Notes: a model not told the origin generated them from the sequence alone. A DNA stretch of 22,075 bases from an uncultured Roseateles sp. (GCA_946480605.1 CAMLKW010000052.1:1-22075); one strand, 5' to 3'. Shown: positions 9,109-17,837, counted from the stretch's first letter. Translations and numbers: made by a program.

Positions 9109-12100
9109 ATGAAACACCCTCAGAGTTCCAAGATGCGGGCGCAGACGCAGCGGGCGCGGTTGAAGCCGGTAGCCTGGGCGTCGTCGGTCGCGTTGCTCGC
9201 CGGCGCCGCTGCGGTGCAAGCCCAGCAGGCGCCTGCCGCTCCCACCACTGCAGCGCTGGAGACTGTCGTCGTCACGGGTATTCGCAAGTCGCTTGACAGC
9301 GCTGTCACCTTGAAGCGCGAGTCCCGCGGCTTGGTGGATGGCATCGTGGCCGAAGACATCGGCAAGTTTCCCGACACCAACCTGGCCGAGTCGATGCAGC
9401 GCATCGCCGGCGTGTCCATCGACCGCTCGCCCAGCGGCGAGGGCTCCAGGGTCACGGTCCGCGGCGTCGGCCCCGACTTCAATCTGGTGTTGCTGAACGG
9501 CCGCCAGATGCCGACGGCCTTCATCAACCGCCTGAACCAGGGTGCCAGCGGCTCGCGAGCCTTCGATTTCGCCAACCTGTCGTCCGACTCGATCTCGGCA
9601 CTGGAGGTCTACAAGACCGGTCGCGCCGAGTCGCCCACGGGCGGCATCGGTGCCACCATCAACGTCAAGACGGCCCGTCCGCTGGACCTGCGCGAGCGCG
9701 TCGCCAGCATCGGTGTCAAGGTCAACCACGACGCCTCCAACAACCGTCTGCCCGAGTCCTTCAAGGGCGACAAGGCCACGCCGGAAATCTCCGGCATCTA
9801 CAGCGACACCTTCGGCAACCGCACGCTGGGCATTGCCATCAGCGGCAGCTATTCCAAGCGTGACTCGGGCTCCAACGAGGCCTACACGCAGGGCGGCTGG
9901 CTGACCTCGACGCCGAGCTCCAACGACTGGGGAACGGTGCCGCAAGCCCAGCGTCCGAACGGCCTGTATTCCACGTCGGTGGACATGCGCTACTCGCTGA
10001 CCGCGCTGGAGCGCGAGCGCCTCAACGGCCAGGTCACACTGCAGTTCGCGCCCACCAAGGACCTGAAGTTCACCGTCGACCACACCGTCGCGACGAACAC
10101 CATCAACGCCAAGAACGCCGAGCTGTCGAGCTGGTTCAACTTCCAGTTCGGCCCGACGACCTTCACCGGCGGTCCGGTGGCTTCGCCGCTGGTCCAGACG
10201 TCCACCTGGGCGACTCCGGACCACGACCTCGCCATCAACACCGGCGTGTTCGGCCAGAAGGCCAAGTTGAATTCCACCGGCTTCAACTCCGAGTGGAAGA
10301 TCAGCGACGCGCTGAAGATCGACGTCGACGTCCATCACTCCAACGCCAAGACCAGCCCGAACAGCCCTTATGGCACCTACTCGGTCATGGACCTGGGCCT
10401 GTTCAACCAGGGCAATGCCGTCGCGTACTACGACAAGGACTTCCCCATCCTGAGCCTGCCGACCAGCGGCACGCTGGGCACGCCCAACAACGGCAAGCTC
10501 GACCCCACCAAGCTGCAACTGACGGGTTCGCAGTTCGTCAACAACATGAGCGACCAGACGGTCGACCAGTTCCAGACGCGCGGTAGCTGGCGCATGGACA
10601 CCGACAACAAGTTCATCGCGGGTCTCGGTTTCACCAAGACGAAGAACCGTGCCGCCAACCGCAACAACCAGCATGACGACTGGGGTGGCGTGGGTGTGCG
10701 CGGCACGCAGGGCGACTACAACAACGTCAAGGTCTACACCGAGAACCTGCAGAAGTTCTTCGGTCAGATCCCTGGCAGCGACGATCCGCGCCAGTTCCAG
10801 AACTACTACATCGCCGACTTCGACAGCCTGCGTGCAGCGTCCATCGCGGCCATCATGAAGGAGCGTGGCTACAGCAAGGCGCAGGCCGAGGCTTATTTCT
10901 CGACCTCACCCGACTACTCGCTGGGCAACGACTGGCGCACGACCGAGAAGTCCACCAGCGCCTTCGGCCAGTGGGACCACTCGTTCGACACCGCCATCCC
11001 GATGAACCTGTCGGTGGGCCTGCGCTACGAGAGCACCAAGGTGGACTCGTCCTCGCAGGTCGTCACCCGCACGGGCACGAGCTGGGGGACGCAGAACGAG
11101 GTTGCCCTCAACTCCGGCAGCACGACGTTCGGCAGCAAGTCCGGCAAGTACAACTACTGGCTGCCCAGCATCGACTGGGATGCCGACCTGGCGGATAACA
11201 TCAAGGTGCGCGCCAGCTATGGCGAGAACATCGGGCGTCCGGGCTGGGACACCTTGCTCGGCGGCGTGAACTTCAACTCGCCGGCCAACGCAGGCGGCGG
11301 CACCGGCAGCACGGGCGACCCGACGCTGAAGCCGCTGAAGTCCAAGAACCTCGACTTCTCCGCCGAGTGGTACTACGCCAAGTCCAGCTATGCGGCACTG
11401 GGCCTGTTCTACAAGAAGGTGAGCAACTTCATCGGCACGTCGACCTACGACACCACGGTGCCGGGCCTGACGACGCCGATCGGCGGCGCCTACTACCGCG
11501 CCGGTGCGGCCGCCTGCGGCGCCAATGCCACGCCGCTGTGCATCCGCAACTACATCTTCAACAACTTCAGTGGTCAGCCCGGCGTGACCCGCACCGGCGT
11601 GAGTGACTCGGGCGAAATCCTGGGCACCATCGCCGGCCTGCCGACAGATCCGCTGCTGAACTTCCGGGTCACCCGTCCCTCGAACGAGGCCGGTGACAAC
11701 ATCAAGGGCATCGAGCTGAACTTCCAGCACATGTTCGGCAACAGCGGCTTTGGCGTGTCGGGCAACTACACGATGGTGAAGACCGGCCTGGAGTACGACA
11801 ACACCAACATCACCACGCCGCAGCGCGCGCTGCTGGGCGTCAGTGATTCGGCCAACCTGGTGGGTTTCTATGAAGACAACACCTGGTCGGTTCGTGGTGC
11901 GTACAACTGGCGCGGCTCCTTCCTGGCCCAGCGTTTCGACGGCCGCGGCAACAACCCGGTCTACACGGAAGCCTACGGTCAGGTCGACATGTCCATCGGC
12001 TACAAGATCGGCAAGAACCTGACGGTTCAGGCCGACTTGCTGAACCTGAACGATGGCTACATCCGCCAGCATGGCCGTGCCAAGGAGCAACTGGTCTCGG

Positions 12101-12150
12101 CCATCCAGACCGGCCGCCGCTACCTGATCGGTGCTCGCTATCGCTTCTGA
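9109..12150 (+). CDS. TonB-dependent outer-membrane receptor, Xanthomonas/Caulobacter type
   Basis: A 1013-residue outer-membrane active transporter driven by TonB-ExbBD. The start is certain: AAGGAG at 9099-9104 lies 4 bp before the ATG. A signal peptide (basic stretch to residue 20, hydrophobic core VAWASSVALLAGAAA) should be cleaved after VQA, near residue 38. A TonB-box-like ETVVVTGIRKS follows at about 51-61. The plug domain has GIVAEDIGKFPDTNLAESMQ and GVGPDFNLVLLNGRQMP, hallmarks of the TonB-Xanth-Caul receptor family often linked to carbohydrate or complex-nutrient uptake. The remainder is a beta-barrel ending in ARYRF with the terminal Phe needed for barrel assembly. Codons are strongly C-ending (aac, aag, gac), consistent with high expression. 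The ligand is unknown. The downstream halogenase/SapC/cupin genes form the family's recurring partners. Nothing suggests siderophore specificity. Confidence 0.96.
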   Translation: MKHPQSSKMRAQTQRARLKPVAWASSVALLAGAAAVQAQQAPAAPTTAALETVVVTGIRKSLDSAVTLKRESRGLVDGIVAEDIGKFPDTNLAESMQRIAGVSIDRSPSGEGSRVTVRGVGPDFNLVLLNGRQMPTAFINRLNQGASGSRAFDFANLSSDSISALEVYKTGRAESPTGGIGATINVKTARPLDLRERVASIGVKVNHDASNNRLPESFKGDKATPEISGIYSDTFGNRTLGIAISGSYSKRDSGSNEAYTQGGWLTSTPSSNDWGTVPQAQRPNGLYSTSVDMRYSLTALERERLNGQVTLQFAPTKDLKFTVDHTVATNTINAKNAELSSWFNFQFGPTTFTGGPVASPLVQTSTWATPDHDLAINTGVFGQKAKLNSTGFNSEWKISDALKIDVDVHHSNAKTSPNSPYGTYSVMDLGLFNQGNAVAYYDKDFPILSLPTSGTLGTPNNGKLDPTKLQLTGSQFVNNMSDQTVDQFQTRGSWRMDTDNKFIAGLGFTKTKNRAANRNNQHDDWGGVGVRGTQGDYNNVKVYTENLQKFFGQIPGSDDPRQFQNYYIADFDSLRAASIAAIMKERGYSKAQAEAYFSTSPDYSLGNDWRTTEKSTSAFGQWDHSFDTAIPMNLSVGLRYESTKVDSSSQVVTRTGTSWGTQNEVALNSGSTTFGSKSGKYNYWLPSIDWDADLADNIKVRASYGENIGRPGWDTLLGGVNFNSPANAGGGTGSTGDPTLKPLKSKNLDFSAEWYYAKSSYAALGLFYKKVSNFIGTSTYDTTVPGLTTPIGGAYYRAGAAACGANATPLCIRNYIFNNFSGQPGVTRTGVSDSGEILGTIAGLPTDPLLNFRVTRPSNEAGDNIKGIELNFQHMFGNSGFGVSGNYTMVKTGLEYDNTNITTPQRALLGVSDSANLVGFYEDNTWSVRGAYNWRGSFLAQRFDGRGNNPVYTEAYGQVDMSIGYKIGKNLTVQADLLNLNDGYIRQHGRAKEQLVSAIQTGRRYLIGARYRF

Positions 12151-12162
12151 GCGATGAGCCCG

Positions 12163-12211
12163 GCCGCCCGGTGACGCCACCCTGGGGGTGGCCAGCCGGG
12201 CGGCGTTTGTT
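12163..12211 (+). terminator. Stem-loop with short T-rich tail after the receptor gene
   Basis: Outer arms GCCGCCCGG (12163-12171) and CCGGGCGGC (12196-12204) pair perfectly; an inner hairpin GCCACC/GGTGGC (12176-12181/12187-12192) stacks inside. The tail reads GTTTGTT. It starts 12 bp after the receptor stop codon. It is probably a partial terminator or mRNA-stabilising structure separating the abundant receptor transcript from the enzyme genes. Confidence 0.55.
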
Positions 12212-12247
12212 GGCCGAGGCGGGCGTGCAGACGCTCGCCTCGGCCAA
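12210..12247 (+). terminator. Second, 12-bp perfect stem-loop before halogenase A
   Basis: TTGGCCGAGGCG (12210-12221) pairs exactly with CGCCTCGGCCAA (12236-12247); inside, GCGT/ACGC forms a further 4-bp stem with a GCAG loop. The tail GTTGCTTTG is only mildly T-rich. Together with the preceding hairpin it fills most of the 162-bp gap between receptor and enzyme genes, suggesting attenuation or processing. Confidence 0.5.
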
Positions 12248-12312
12248 GTTGCTTTGCAGAATGCTCGGGCCTTGCGGCAGCCGACGGCCCGCACGGCCCA
12301 TACTTCCCGAGG

Positions 12313-13872
12313 ATGGATTCCGAGTTGACGACGGCCGTTCGACGCATCGTGGTGCTGGGTGGTGGCTCGGCCGGCTGGCTGACGGCCGCGACCCTGGCCG
12401 CCGAACATGGCGGTGATGCCGCCGATGCCTTGCAGATCACGCTGATCGAGTCGCCCGATGTGCCGGCCATCGGCGTGGGCGAGGGTACCTGGCCCACCAT
12501 GCGGGCCACGCTGCACCGCATCGGCCTCAGCGAGGTCGATCTCATCCGCGAATGCGATGCCGCCTTCAAACAGGGCTCCTGCTTCGACGGCTGGCTGCAT
12601 GGCGGTCCCGGCGACCGTTACTACCATCCCTTCTCCCTGCCGCATGGCTTCGGCGAGGTCGACCTGGCGGGTGCCTGGGCGCAGCGCGGCGGCGAGCCGG
12701 CCTTCGCCGAATGCGTGGGGCCGCAGCCGCATCTGTGCGAGGCCCATCTCGCGCCCAAGCAGACGACGACCCCCGACTTCGGCGCCGTCATGAACTACGG
12801 CTACCACTTCGACGCCGTCAAGCTGGGCCATCTGCTGCGTCGGCATGCGACCCAGGTGCTGGGCGTGCGCCACGTGGTGGCCCACTTCACGGCCGTGCGC
12901 TCGCACGAGAACGGCGACATCGCCGCGCTGACCACCCGCGAGCACGGCGACATCGAAGGCGACCTCTTCATCGACTGCTCGGGCCTGGCCTGCTTGCTGC
13001 TGGGCGGCCACTACGGCATCCCCTTCCATTCGCAGCAGGGCGTGCTCTTCAACGACAGCGCGCTGGCCGTGCAGGTGCCGCATGCCGATGCGCAATCGCC
13101 GCTGGCGTCGGCGACCATCGCCACCGCCCATGTCCAGGGCTGGACCTGGGACATCGCGCTGCCCACGCGGCGCGGCGTCGGCCTGGTCTATTCCAGCAGC
13201 CACACCGATGACGCAGCGGCCGAGCGCACGCTGCTGGCCCATCTTCAACGCAGCGGCGCGCCCGCCGTGGAGGCCCAGCCGCGGCGCATCCGCTTCAGCC
13301 CCGGCTACCGCGAGCGCTTCTGGCACCGCAACTGCGTGGCCGTGGGCCTGGCGGCGGGCTTCATCGAGCCGCTGGAGGCATCGGCGCTGGCGCTGGTCGA
13401 GCTGTCGGCCGCCTTCATCCGCGACGAGATGCCCGTCAGCCGCGCCGACGTGGACCTGGTCGGCCGGCGCTTCAACGAGGCCTTCGCCTACCGCTGGTCG
13501 CGCATCATCGAATTCCTGAAGCTGCACTACGTGCTCAGCCGGCGCGACGATTCGGACTACTGGCGCGACCACCGGCGCGCCGACAGCCAGCCCGATTCGC
13601 TGCGCGACCTGCTGCAGTTGTGGGCCCATCGCGCGCCGTCGCGCAACGACTTCTACCGCGCCGAAGAGGTCTTCCCCGCGGCGAGCTACCAGTACGTGCT
13701 CTACGGCATGAAGTTCCAGCCCGCCCTGCGCGCGCTGCGCCCGGGGCGGCTGGCCGCGGCCGAAGCGCGCATGAAGGACGTGACGACAATCACCAAGCGG
13801 ATGCTCGGCGCCCTGCCGCGCCACCGCGACCTCATCCAACACCTACGCACGCACGGCATGCCCGCCGCGTGA
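12313..13872 (+). CDS. Flavin-dependent halogenase A (tryptophan-halogenase family)
   Basis: A 519-residue soluble enzyme of the PrnA/RebH-like family, which uses FADH2, O2 and halide to make hypohalous acid that halogenates electron-rich aromatics. The FAD-binding GGGSAGW is at residues 17-23. The Lys that relays hypohalous acid (PrnA Lys79) aligns with Lys86 in AAFKQG. The catalytic Glu (PrnA Glu346) aligns with Glu355 in FIEPLEAS. The signature WxWxIP reads WTWDIA (277-282), so Pro is replaced. GVGEGTWP replaces the commoner GVGEATIP. Halogenation competence is thus likely but not assured, and the substrate is unlikely to be inferable from homology. A reduced-flavin supplier is not encoded nearby. 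The start ATG has GAGG immediately before it, too close for an ideal ribosome-binding site, yet the next residues lead straight into the FAD motif. SapC follows after 17 bp. Confidence 0.92.
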   Translation: MDSELTTAVRRIVVLGGGSAGWLTAATLAAEHGGDAADALQITLIESPDVPAIGVGEGTWPTMRATLHRIGLSEVDLIRECDAAFKQGSCFDGWLHGGPGDRYYHPFSLPHGFGEVDLAGAWAQRGGEPAFAECVGPQPHLCEAHLAPKQTTTPDFGAVMNYGYHFDAVKLGHLLRRHATQVLGVRHVVAHFTAVRSHENGDIAALTTREHGDIEGDLFIDCSGLACLLLGGHYGIPFHSQQGVLFNDSALAVQVPHADAQSPLASATIATAHVQGWTWDIALPTRRGVGLVYSSSHTDDAAAERTLLAHLQRSGAPAVEAQPRRIRFSPGYRERFWHRNCVAVGLAAGFIEPLEASALALVELSAAFIRDEMPVSRADVDLVGRRFNEAFAYRWSRIIEFLKLHYVLSRRDDSDYWRDHRRADSQPDSLRDLLQLWAHRAPSRNDFYRAEEVFPAASYQYVLYGMKFQPALRALRPGRLAAAEARMKDVTTITKRMLGALPRHRDLIQHLRTHGMPAA

Positions 13873-13889
13873 CGCCCTGACCGACTCTC

Positions 13890-14585
13890 ATGCTGCAACT
13901 GCTCAACAACATCCAGCACAAGGACCTGCGCATCGTCACCGAACGGGGCGCGCGATGGGGCGACGACGTGATGTCGGCGCCTGTCACGCCGGACGAGTTC
14001 CGCAAGCTGCAGGCCCATTACCCCATCGTCTTCCAGCCCGACGGCCAGGGCAGCTACCTGCCGGTCGTGCTGTTTGGCCTGCAGCAGGGGCAGAACCTGT
14101 TCCTGACCGACGCCGGCTGGGACGCCGACTACCTGCCGCTGTCCATGCAGCGCATGTGTTTCTCCATCGGCCTCTCGGACACGGAGCTGCGCATGGTGGT
14201 GGACATGGCCAGCCCGCGCATCAGCCACGGTGCCGAAGGCGAGGCCGTATTCCTGCCGCACGGCGGCATGACCGAGTTCATCGAGAACGCCAACTCGGTG
14301 CTGCACACCTTGCATCAGGGCCTGCAGGCCATGCCCGAGTTCATACAGACGCTGACGGCGCACGAGCTGCTGGAGCCCTTCGTGCTGGACGTCGAGCGCC
14401 CCGACGGCTCGCGCGGCCAGCTGACGGGCTTCCACATCATCCATGAGGAGCGCCTGGCCGGGCTGGACGCCGCCACCGTGGGCCTGCTGCACCAGGCCGA
14501 CTACCTGCAGCCGATTTACATGGCCATCGCCTCGCTGTCCAACTTCACGAAGCTGATCCGCCGCCACCTCGACCGCGGCGGGTGA
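13890..14585 (+). CDS. SapC family protein
   Basis: A 231-residue protein of the SapC family, which was named for a Campylobacter surface-layer protein but is widespread next to TonB receptors and tryptophan-halogenase genes. Family-like features are the opening segment with a short basic/aromatic pattern, then HYPIVFQPDGQGSYLPVVLFGLQQGQNLF, of which I quote only the first part as evidence (HYPIVFQP, LPVVLFGLQ), the DAGWDADYLPLSMQR segment and the acidic C-terminal half ending in SNFTKLIRRH. No signal peptide or membrane segment is seen, so it is probably cytoplasmic despite the name. Biochemical role is unknown; recurrent neighbourhood suggests an accessory to the halogenases or their substrate. 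The ATG is 17 bp after halogenase A, without a clear Shine-Dalgarno. The stop overlaps or closely precedes the next start (GTGA). Confidence 0.88.
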   Translation: MLQLLNNIQHKDLRIVTERGARWGDDVMSAPVTPDEFRKLQAHYPIVFQPDGQGSYLPVVLFGLQQGQNLFLTDAGWDADYLPLSMQRMCFSIGLSDTELRMVVDMASPRISHGAEGEAVFLPHGGMTEFIENANSVLHTLHQGLQAMPEFIQTLTAHELLEPFVLDVERPDGSRGQLTGFHIIHEERLAGLDAATVGLLHQADYLQPIYMAIASLSNFTKLIRRHLDRGG

Positions 14586-14590
14586 CGGCC

Positions 14591-15574
14591 ATGCGCGAGC
14601 GCAGCGACGTCAGCGCGCAGGCGCTACCGGCCGAGCTGCTGCAGTCCGGCCATCCGGTGCTGCTGCGCGGCCTGGTCGCGCACTGGCCGCTGGTGCAGGC
14701 GGCTCGGCGCTCTGACGCGGCCTTCTGCGACTACCTGCGCGGCTTCGGCGGCGACACGCGCGTGGGCCTGTGGCGCGGCGCACCGGACATCGCCGGGCGC
14801 TTCTTCTACAACGACGACTTCAGCGGCTTCAACTTCCGCCGCGAGATCGGTCACTGCGGCGCGCTGCTGGACGAGCTACTGGCCCAGGTGCCCGACGCCC
14901 TCTACCTGGGTTCGACCGAGGTGGATGGCTCCTTCCCCGGCCTGCGCGAGGCCAACCCGCTGCCCGCGCTGCAGGTCTTCGATCCGCTGGTGAACCTCTG
15001 GCTGGGCAACCGTACCCGCGTCGCCACTCATTTCGACCTGGCCGACAACATCGCCTGCGTCGTCTCCGGTCGGCGCCGCTTCACGCTGTTCCCGCCGGAG
15101 CAGGTCGGCAACCTCTACATCGGTCCGCTGGACCTCACGCCGGCCGGCCAGCCGGTCAGCCTGGTCGACCCGGCCGCGCCCGACCTGCAGCGCTTCCCGC
15201 GTTTCGCCGAGGCCCAGCGGCACGCGCAGGTCGTCGAGCTGGAACCGGGCGACGCGATCTTCATCCCCAGCCAGTGGTGGCATGCGGTCGAGGGGCTGGA
15301 GCCCATCAACGCGCTGGTCAACCTGTGGTGGCGGCAGTCGCCCGCCTACATGGACTCGCCGCTGCCCACGCTGATGCTGGCGCTGCTGACGCTGCGCGAC
15401 CTGCCGCCGCACCAGCGCGACGCCTGGCGGGCGCTGTTCGACCACTACGTCTTCGACGCCGACGCGCAGACCGCGGCCCACCTCCCGCCCGCGGCCCGCG
15501 GCGTGCTCGCGCCGATGAACGACGCCAGCGCCCGCCAGATCCGCAGCCTGCTGCTGAACCGACTCAACCGATGA
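14591..15574 (+). CDS. Cupin-like/JmjC-type putative Fe(II)/2-oxoglutarate oxygenase
   Basis: About 327 residues from ATG 14591, which has GGGTGA seven bases upstream; in-frame GTG 14582, overlapping the sapC stop, is the alternative. The sequence matches the cupin_8/JmjC-like group: an N-terminal GHPVLLRGLVAHWPL, the metal-binding HFD (His147, Asp149) in VATHFDLADN, the VSGRRRFTLFPPEQ strand pair, and the distal metal His231 in PSQWWHAVEGL followed by NALVNLWWRQ. These give a complete HxD...H triad, so an iron-dependent hydroxylase is expected, by analogy with FIH-type asparaginyl and related protein or small-molecule hydroxylases. Substrate unknown. It is cytoplasmic, and its stop codon overlaps the start of halogenase B by ATGA, so translation is coupled. 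It belongs to the same operon as both halogenases. Confidence 0.88.
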   Translation: MRERSDVSAQALPAELLQSGHPVLLRGLVAHWPLVQAARRSDAAFCDYLRGFGGDTRVGLWRGAPDIAGRFFYNDDFSGFNFRREIGHCGALLDELLAQVPDALYLGSTEVDGSFPGLREANPLPALQVFDPLVNLWLGNRTRVATHFDLADNIACVVSGRRRFTLFPPEQVGNLYIGPLDLTPAGQPVSLVDPAAPDLQRFPRFAEAQRHAQVVELEPGDAIFIPSQWWHAVEGLEPINALVNLWWRQSPAYMDSPLPTLMLALLTLRDLPPHQRDAWRALFDHYVFDADAQTAAHLPPAARGVLAPMNDASARQIRSLLLNRLNR

Positions 15575-17823
15575 GCCTGCCCATGACGCCTCAACCCCAA
15601 CCCGTCCGCCGTGTCGTCATCTGCGGCGGCGGCACCGCCGGCTGGATGGTCGCCGCCGGCCTGTCCAAATGCCTGGGCAAGCAGATCGACATCCGCCTGG
15701 TCGAGTCCGAGGAGATCGGTACCGTGGGCGTCGGCGAGGCCACCATCCCGACGCTGCACTTCCTGCACGACGTGCTGGACCTGGACGAGAAGGAGTTCAT
15801 CCAGGCCACGCAGGCCACCTTCAAGCTCGGCATCAACTTCGAGAACTGGCGCAATGTCGGCCGCGACTACTTCCACTCCTTCGGCAAGACCGGCAAGAGC
15901 CACTGGACGGCCGGCTTCCAGCACTTCTGGCTGGAAGGCCGCCGGCGCGGCCTGGCCAGCGACTACGGTGACTACTGCCTGGAGCTGCGGGCCGGCCTGG
16001 ACAACCGCTTCGCGCTGCTGCCCGACAACGGCATCAACTACGCCTACCACTTCGACGCCACGCTGTACGGCCAGTACCTGCGCCGCTTCTCCGAGGCGCT
16101 GGGCGTGCAGCGCGTCGAGGGCAAGATCGTCAAGGTCCACACCGACGCGGCCAGCGGCGACGTCACCGGTCTGCAGCTGGAGCGCGGCGAGCTGATCGAG
16201 GGCGACCTCTTCGTCGACTGCTCCGGCATGCGCTCGCTGCTGCTGGGCGAGACCCTGGGCGTGCCCTACGAGAGCTGGTCGCACTGGCTGCCCTGCGACC
16301 GCGCGTTGGCCGTGCAGACCACGTCGGTCGGCGAGCCCGTGCCCTACACCCGCTCCATCGCCCACCCCTGGGGCTGGCAATGGCGCATCCCGCTGCAGCA
16401 CCGTGTCGGCAACGGCGTCGTGTTCAGCAGCCGGCATGTCAGCGACGACGAGGCCAAGGCCGCGCTGCTGGCCAACGTGCAGGGCGAGGTGCTGCGCGAG
16501 CCGCGCGTCATCAAGTTCACGCCGGGCCAGCGCGAGGTGGTCTGGAAGAACAACGTCGTCGCCATCGGCCTGGCCAGCGGCTTCCTGGAGCCGCTGGAGT
16601 CCACCAGCATCCACCTGATCCAGAAGGGCCTGCTGCGCCTGGTCGAGATGTTCCCCGCCAACGGCGTGCGCCAGAGCGACATCGACGAGTACAACCGCCA
16701 GGCCCGCGAGCAGATCGAGGTCATCCGCGACTTCATCATCCTGCACTACCACGTCACCGACCGAACCGACACCGCCTTCTGGCGAGCCTGCCGCGACATG
16801 GAGGTGCCGCCGCTGTTGAAGCACCGCATCCAGCACTTCCGCGACACGGCGCGCATCATGCTGGACCTGGGCGAGCTGTTCCAGGAGAACTCCTGGGTGC
16901 AGGTCATGATGGGGCAGGGCATCCAGCCCGCAGGGCATCACCCCATCACGCGCAACATGGATGACCGCGCGCTGGCCGACTTCCTCGGCGACATCCGCAA
17001 GGACGTGGCGCGCACGATGATGAAGCTGCCCCGGCACCAGCAGTTCATCAGCCAGTTCTGCCCCGCGCCCAAGGTGGAGGCGGCCGCCCCGAAGCCCGTG
17101 ATGGCCGGGCCGGCGCTGCGCATCAACCCGCAGGCGCGCATTGAGACGGTGCAGCTGGCCGACGGCGCCAAGGTCTTCGTCGTCGACGACTTCGCGCAGG
17201 ACCCCGAGTCGCTCGTCGCGCTGGCGGCCTCCGTGAACGGCCAGTTCGCGCCGCTGGCCGGCCATCCCTATCCCGGCCCGCAACTGGACCTGCCCGACAG
17301 CATGGCCGCCGACCTGGACAGCTTTTTCCGCCGGCACCTGAGCCAGCCGCTGCGCACCGGTGCGCCGCTGGGCATGTATGGCCGCTTCGCGCGCGTCGCG
17401 CAGGACGCGGCCACGCTGGACGCCCGTCAGCGCATCTGCCACCGCGACGACTCCGCGCTGCAGGTCGGCGAGATGATCTCGGCCTCCGTGCACTACCTGT
17501 TCAAGGACGAGCGGCTGGGCGGCACCGTGTTCTTCCGCTCGCTGATGAGCGAGGCCGACACGCAGCAGTTCCGGCGCGACGCCAACACGCTGGACGCCAG
17601 CGCCTTCGGCGACAAGTACGGCATCGCGCCCGGCTACATGACCGAGAGCAACCGCTACTTCGAGGTCATCGGCCGCGTGCCCGCCAGATGGAACCGCGCC
17701 ATCTTCTACGACGGCGGCATCTTCCACACCGGCGACATCCAGTGGCAGGCCAACCGCGATGCCTACCAGGCCGGCCCGGGCCGCCTGACCATCAACGCCT
17801 TCTTCAAGAGCCGCCAGCCCTGA
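15571..17823 (+). CDS. Flavin-dependent halogenase B fused to a C-terminal DUF6445-like oxygenase domain
   Basis: A 750-residue two-domain protein; PrnA-type halogenases are near 540. Residues 1 to about 496 form the halogenase: GGGTAGW (19-25), GVGEATIP (53-60), Lys85 in [11 protein letters not shown] aligning with PrnA Lys79, an intact WxWxIP (269-274, WQWRIP) and Glu343 in FLEPLEST aligning with PrnA Glu346. A linker rich in Ala/Pro (about 497-523) leads to a C-terminal domain of about 225 residues like DUF6445. It carries CHRDD (His624, Asp626), a distal His719 in GGIFHTGD and RLT at 738-740, an HxD...H...R layout that recalls Fe(II)/2-oxoglutarate oxygenases. This assignment is inference. 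The start ATG overlaps the preceding stop (ATGA); ATG 15583 is the alternative. Both domains look catalytically complete, so coupled halogenation and hydroxylation on one substrate is possible. Confidence 0.93.
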   Translation: MSLPMTPQPQPVRRVVICGGGTAGWMVAAGLSKCLGKQIDIRLVESEEIGTVGVGEATIPTLHFLHDVLDLDEKEFIQATQATFKLGINFENWRNVGRDYFHSFGKTGKSHWTAGFQHFWLEGRRRGLASDYGDYCLELRAGLDNRFALLPDNGINYAYHFDATLYGQYLRRFSEALGVQRVEGKIVKVHTDAASGDVTGLQLERGELIEGDLFVDCSGMRSLLLGETLGVPYESWSHWLPCDRALAVQTTSVGEPVPYTRSIAHPWGWQWRIPLQHRVGNGVVFSSRHVSDDEAKAALLANVQGEVLREPRVIKFTPGQREVVWKNNVVAIGLASGFLEPLESTSIHLIQKGLLRLVEMFPANGVRQSDIDEYNRQAREQIEVIRDFIILHYHVTDRTDTAFWRACRDMEVPPLLKHRIQHFRDTARIMLDLGELFQENSWVQVMMGQGIQPAGHHPITRNMDDRALADFLGDIRKDVARTMMKLPRHQQFISQFCPAPKVEAAAPKPVMAGPALRINPQARIETVQLADGAKVFVVDDFAQDPESLVALAASVNGQFAPLAGHPYPGPQLDLPDSMAADLDSFFRRHLSQPLRTGAPLGMYGRFARVAQDAATLDARQRICHRDDSALQVGEMISASVHYLFKDERLGGTVFFRSLMSEADTQQFRRDANTLDASAFGDKYGIAPGYMTESNRYFEVIGRVPARWNRAIFYDGGIFHTGDIQWQANRDAYQAGPGRLTINAFFKSRQP

Positions 17824-17837
17824 GGCCGGCATGGTGG

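Noticed and set aside
15571..17823. Calling the halogenases PrnA or RebH (tryptophan 7-halogenase) by name
   Set aside because: Motifs prove the family, not the substrate. No pyrrolnitrin or rebeccamycin genes are present and the locus type points elsewhere.
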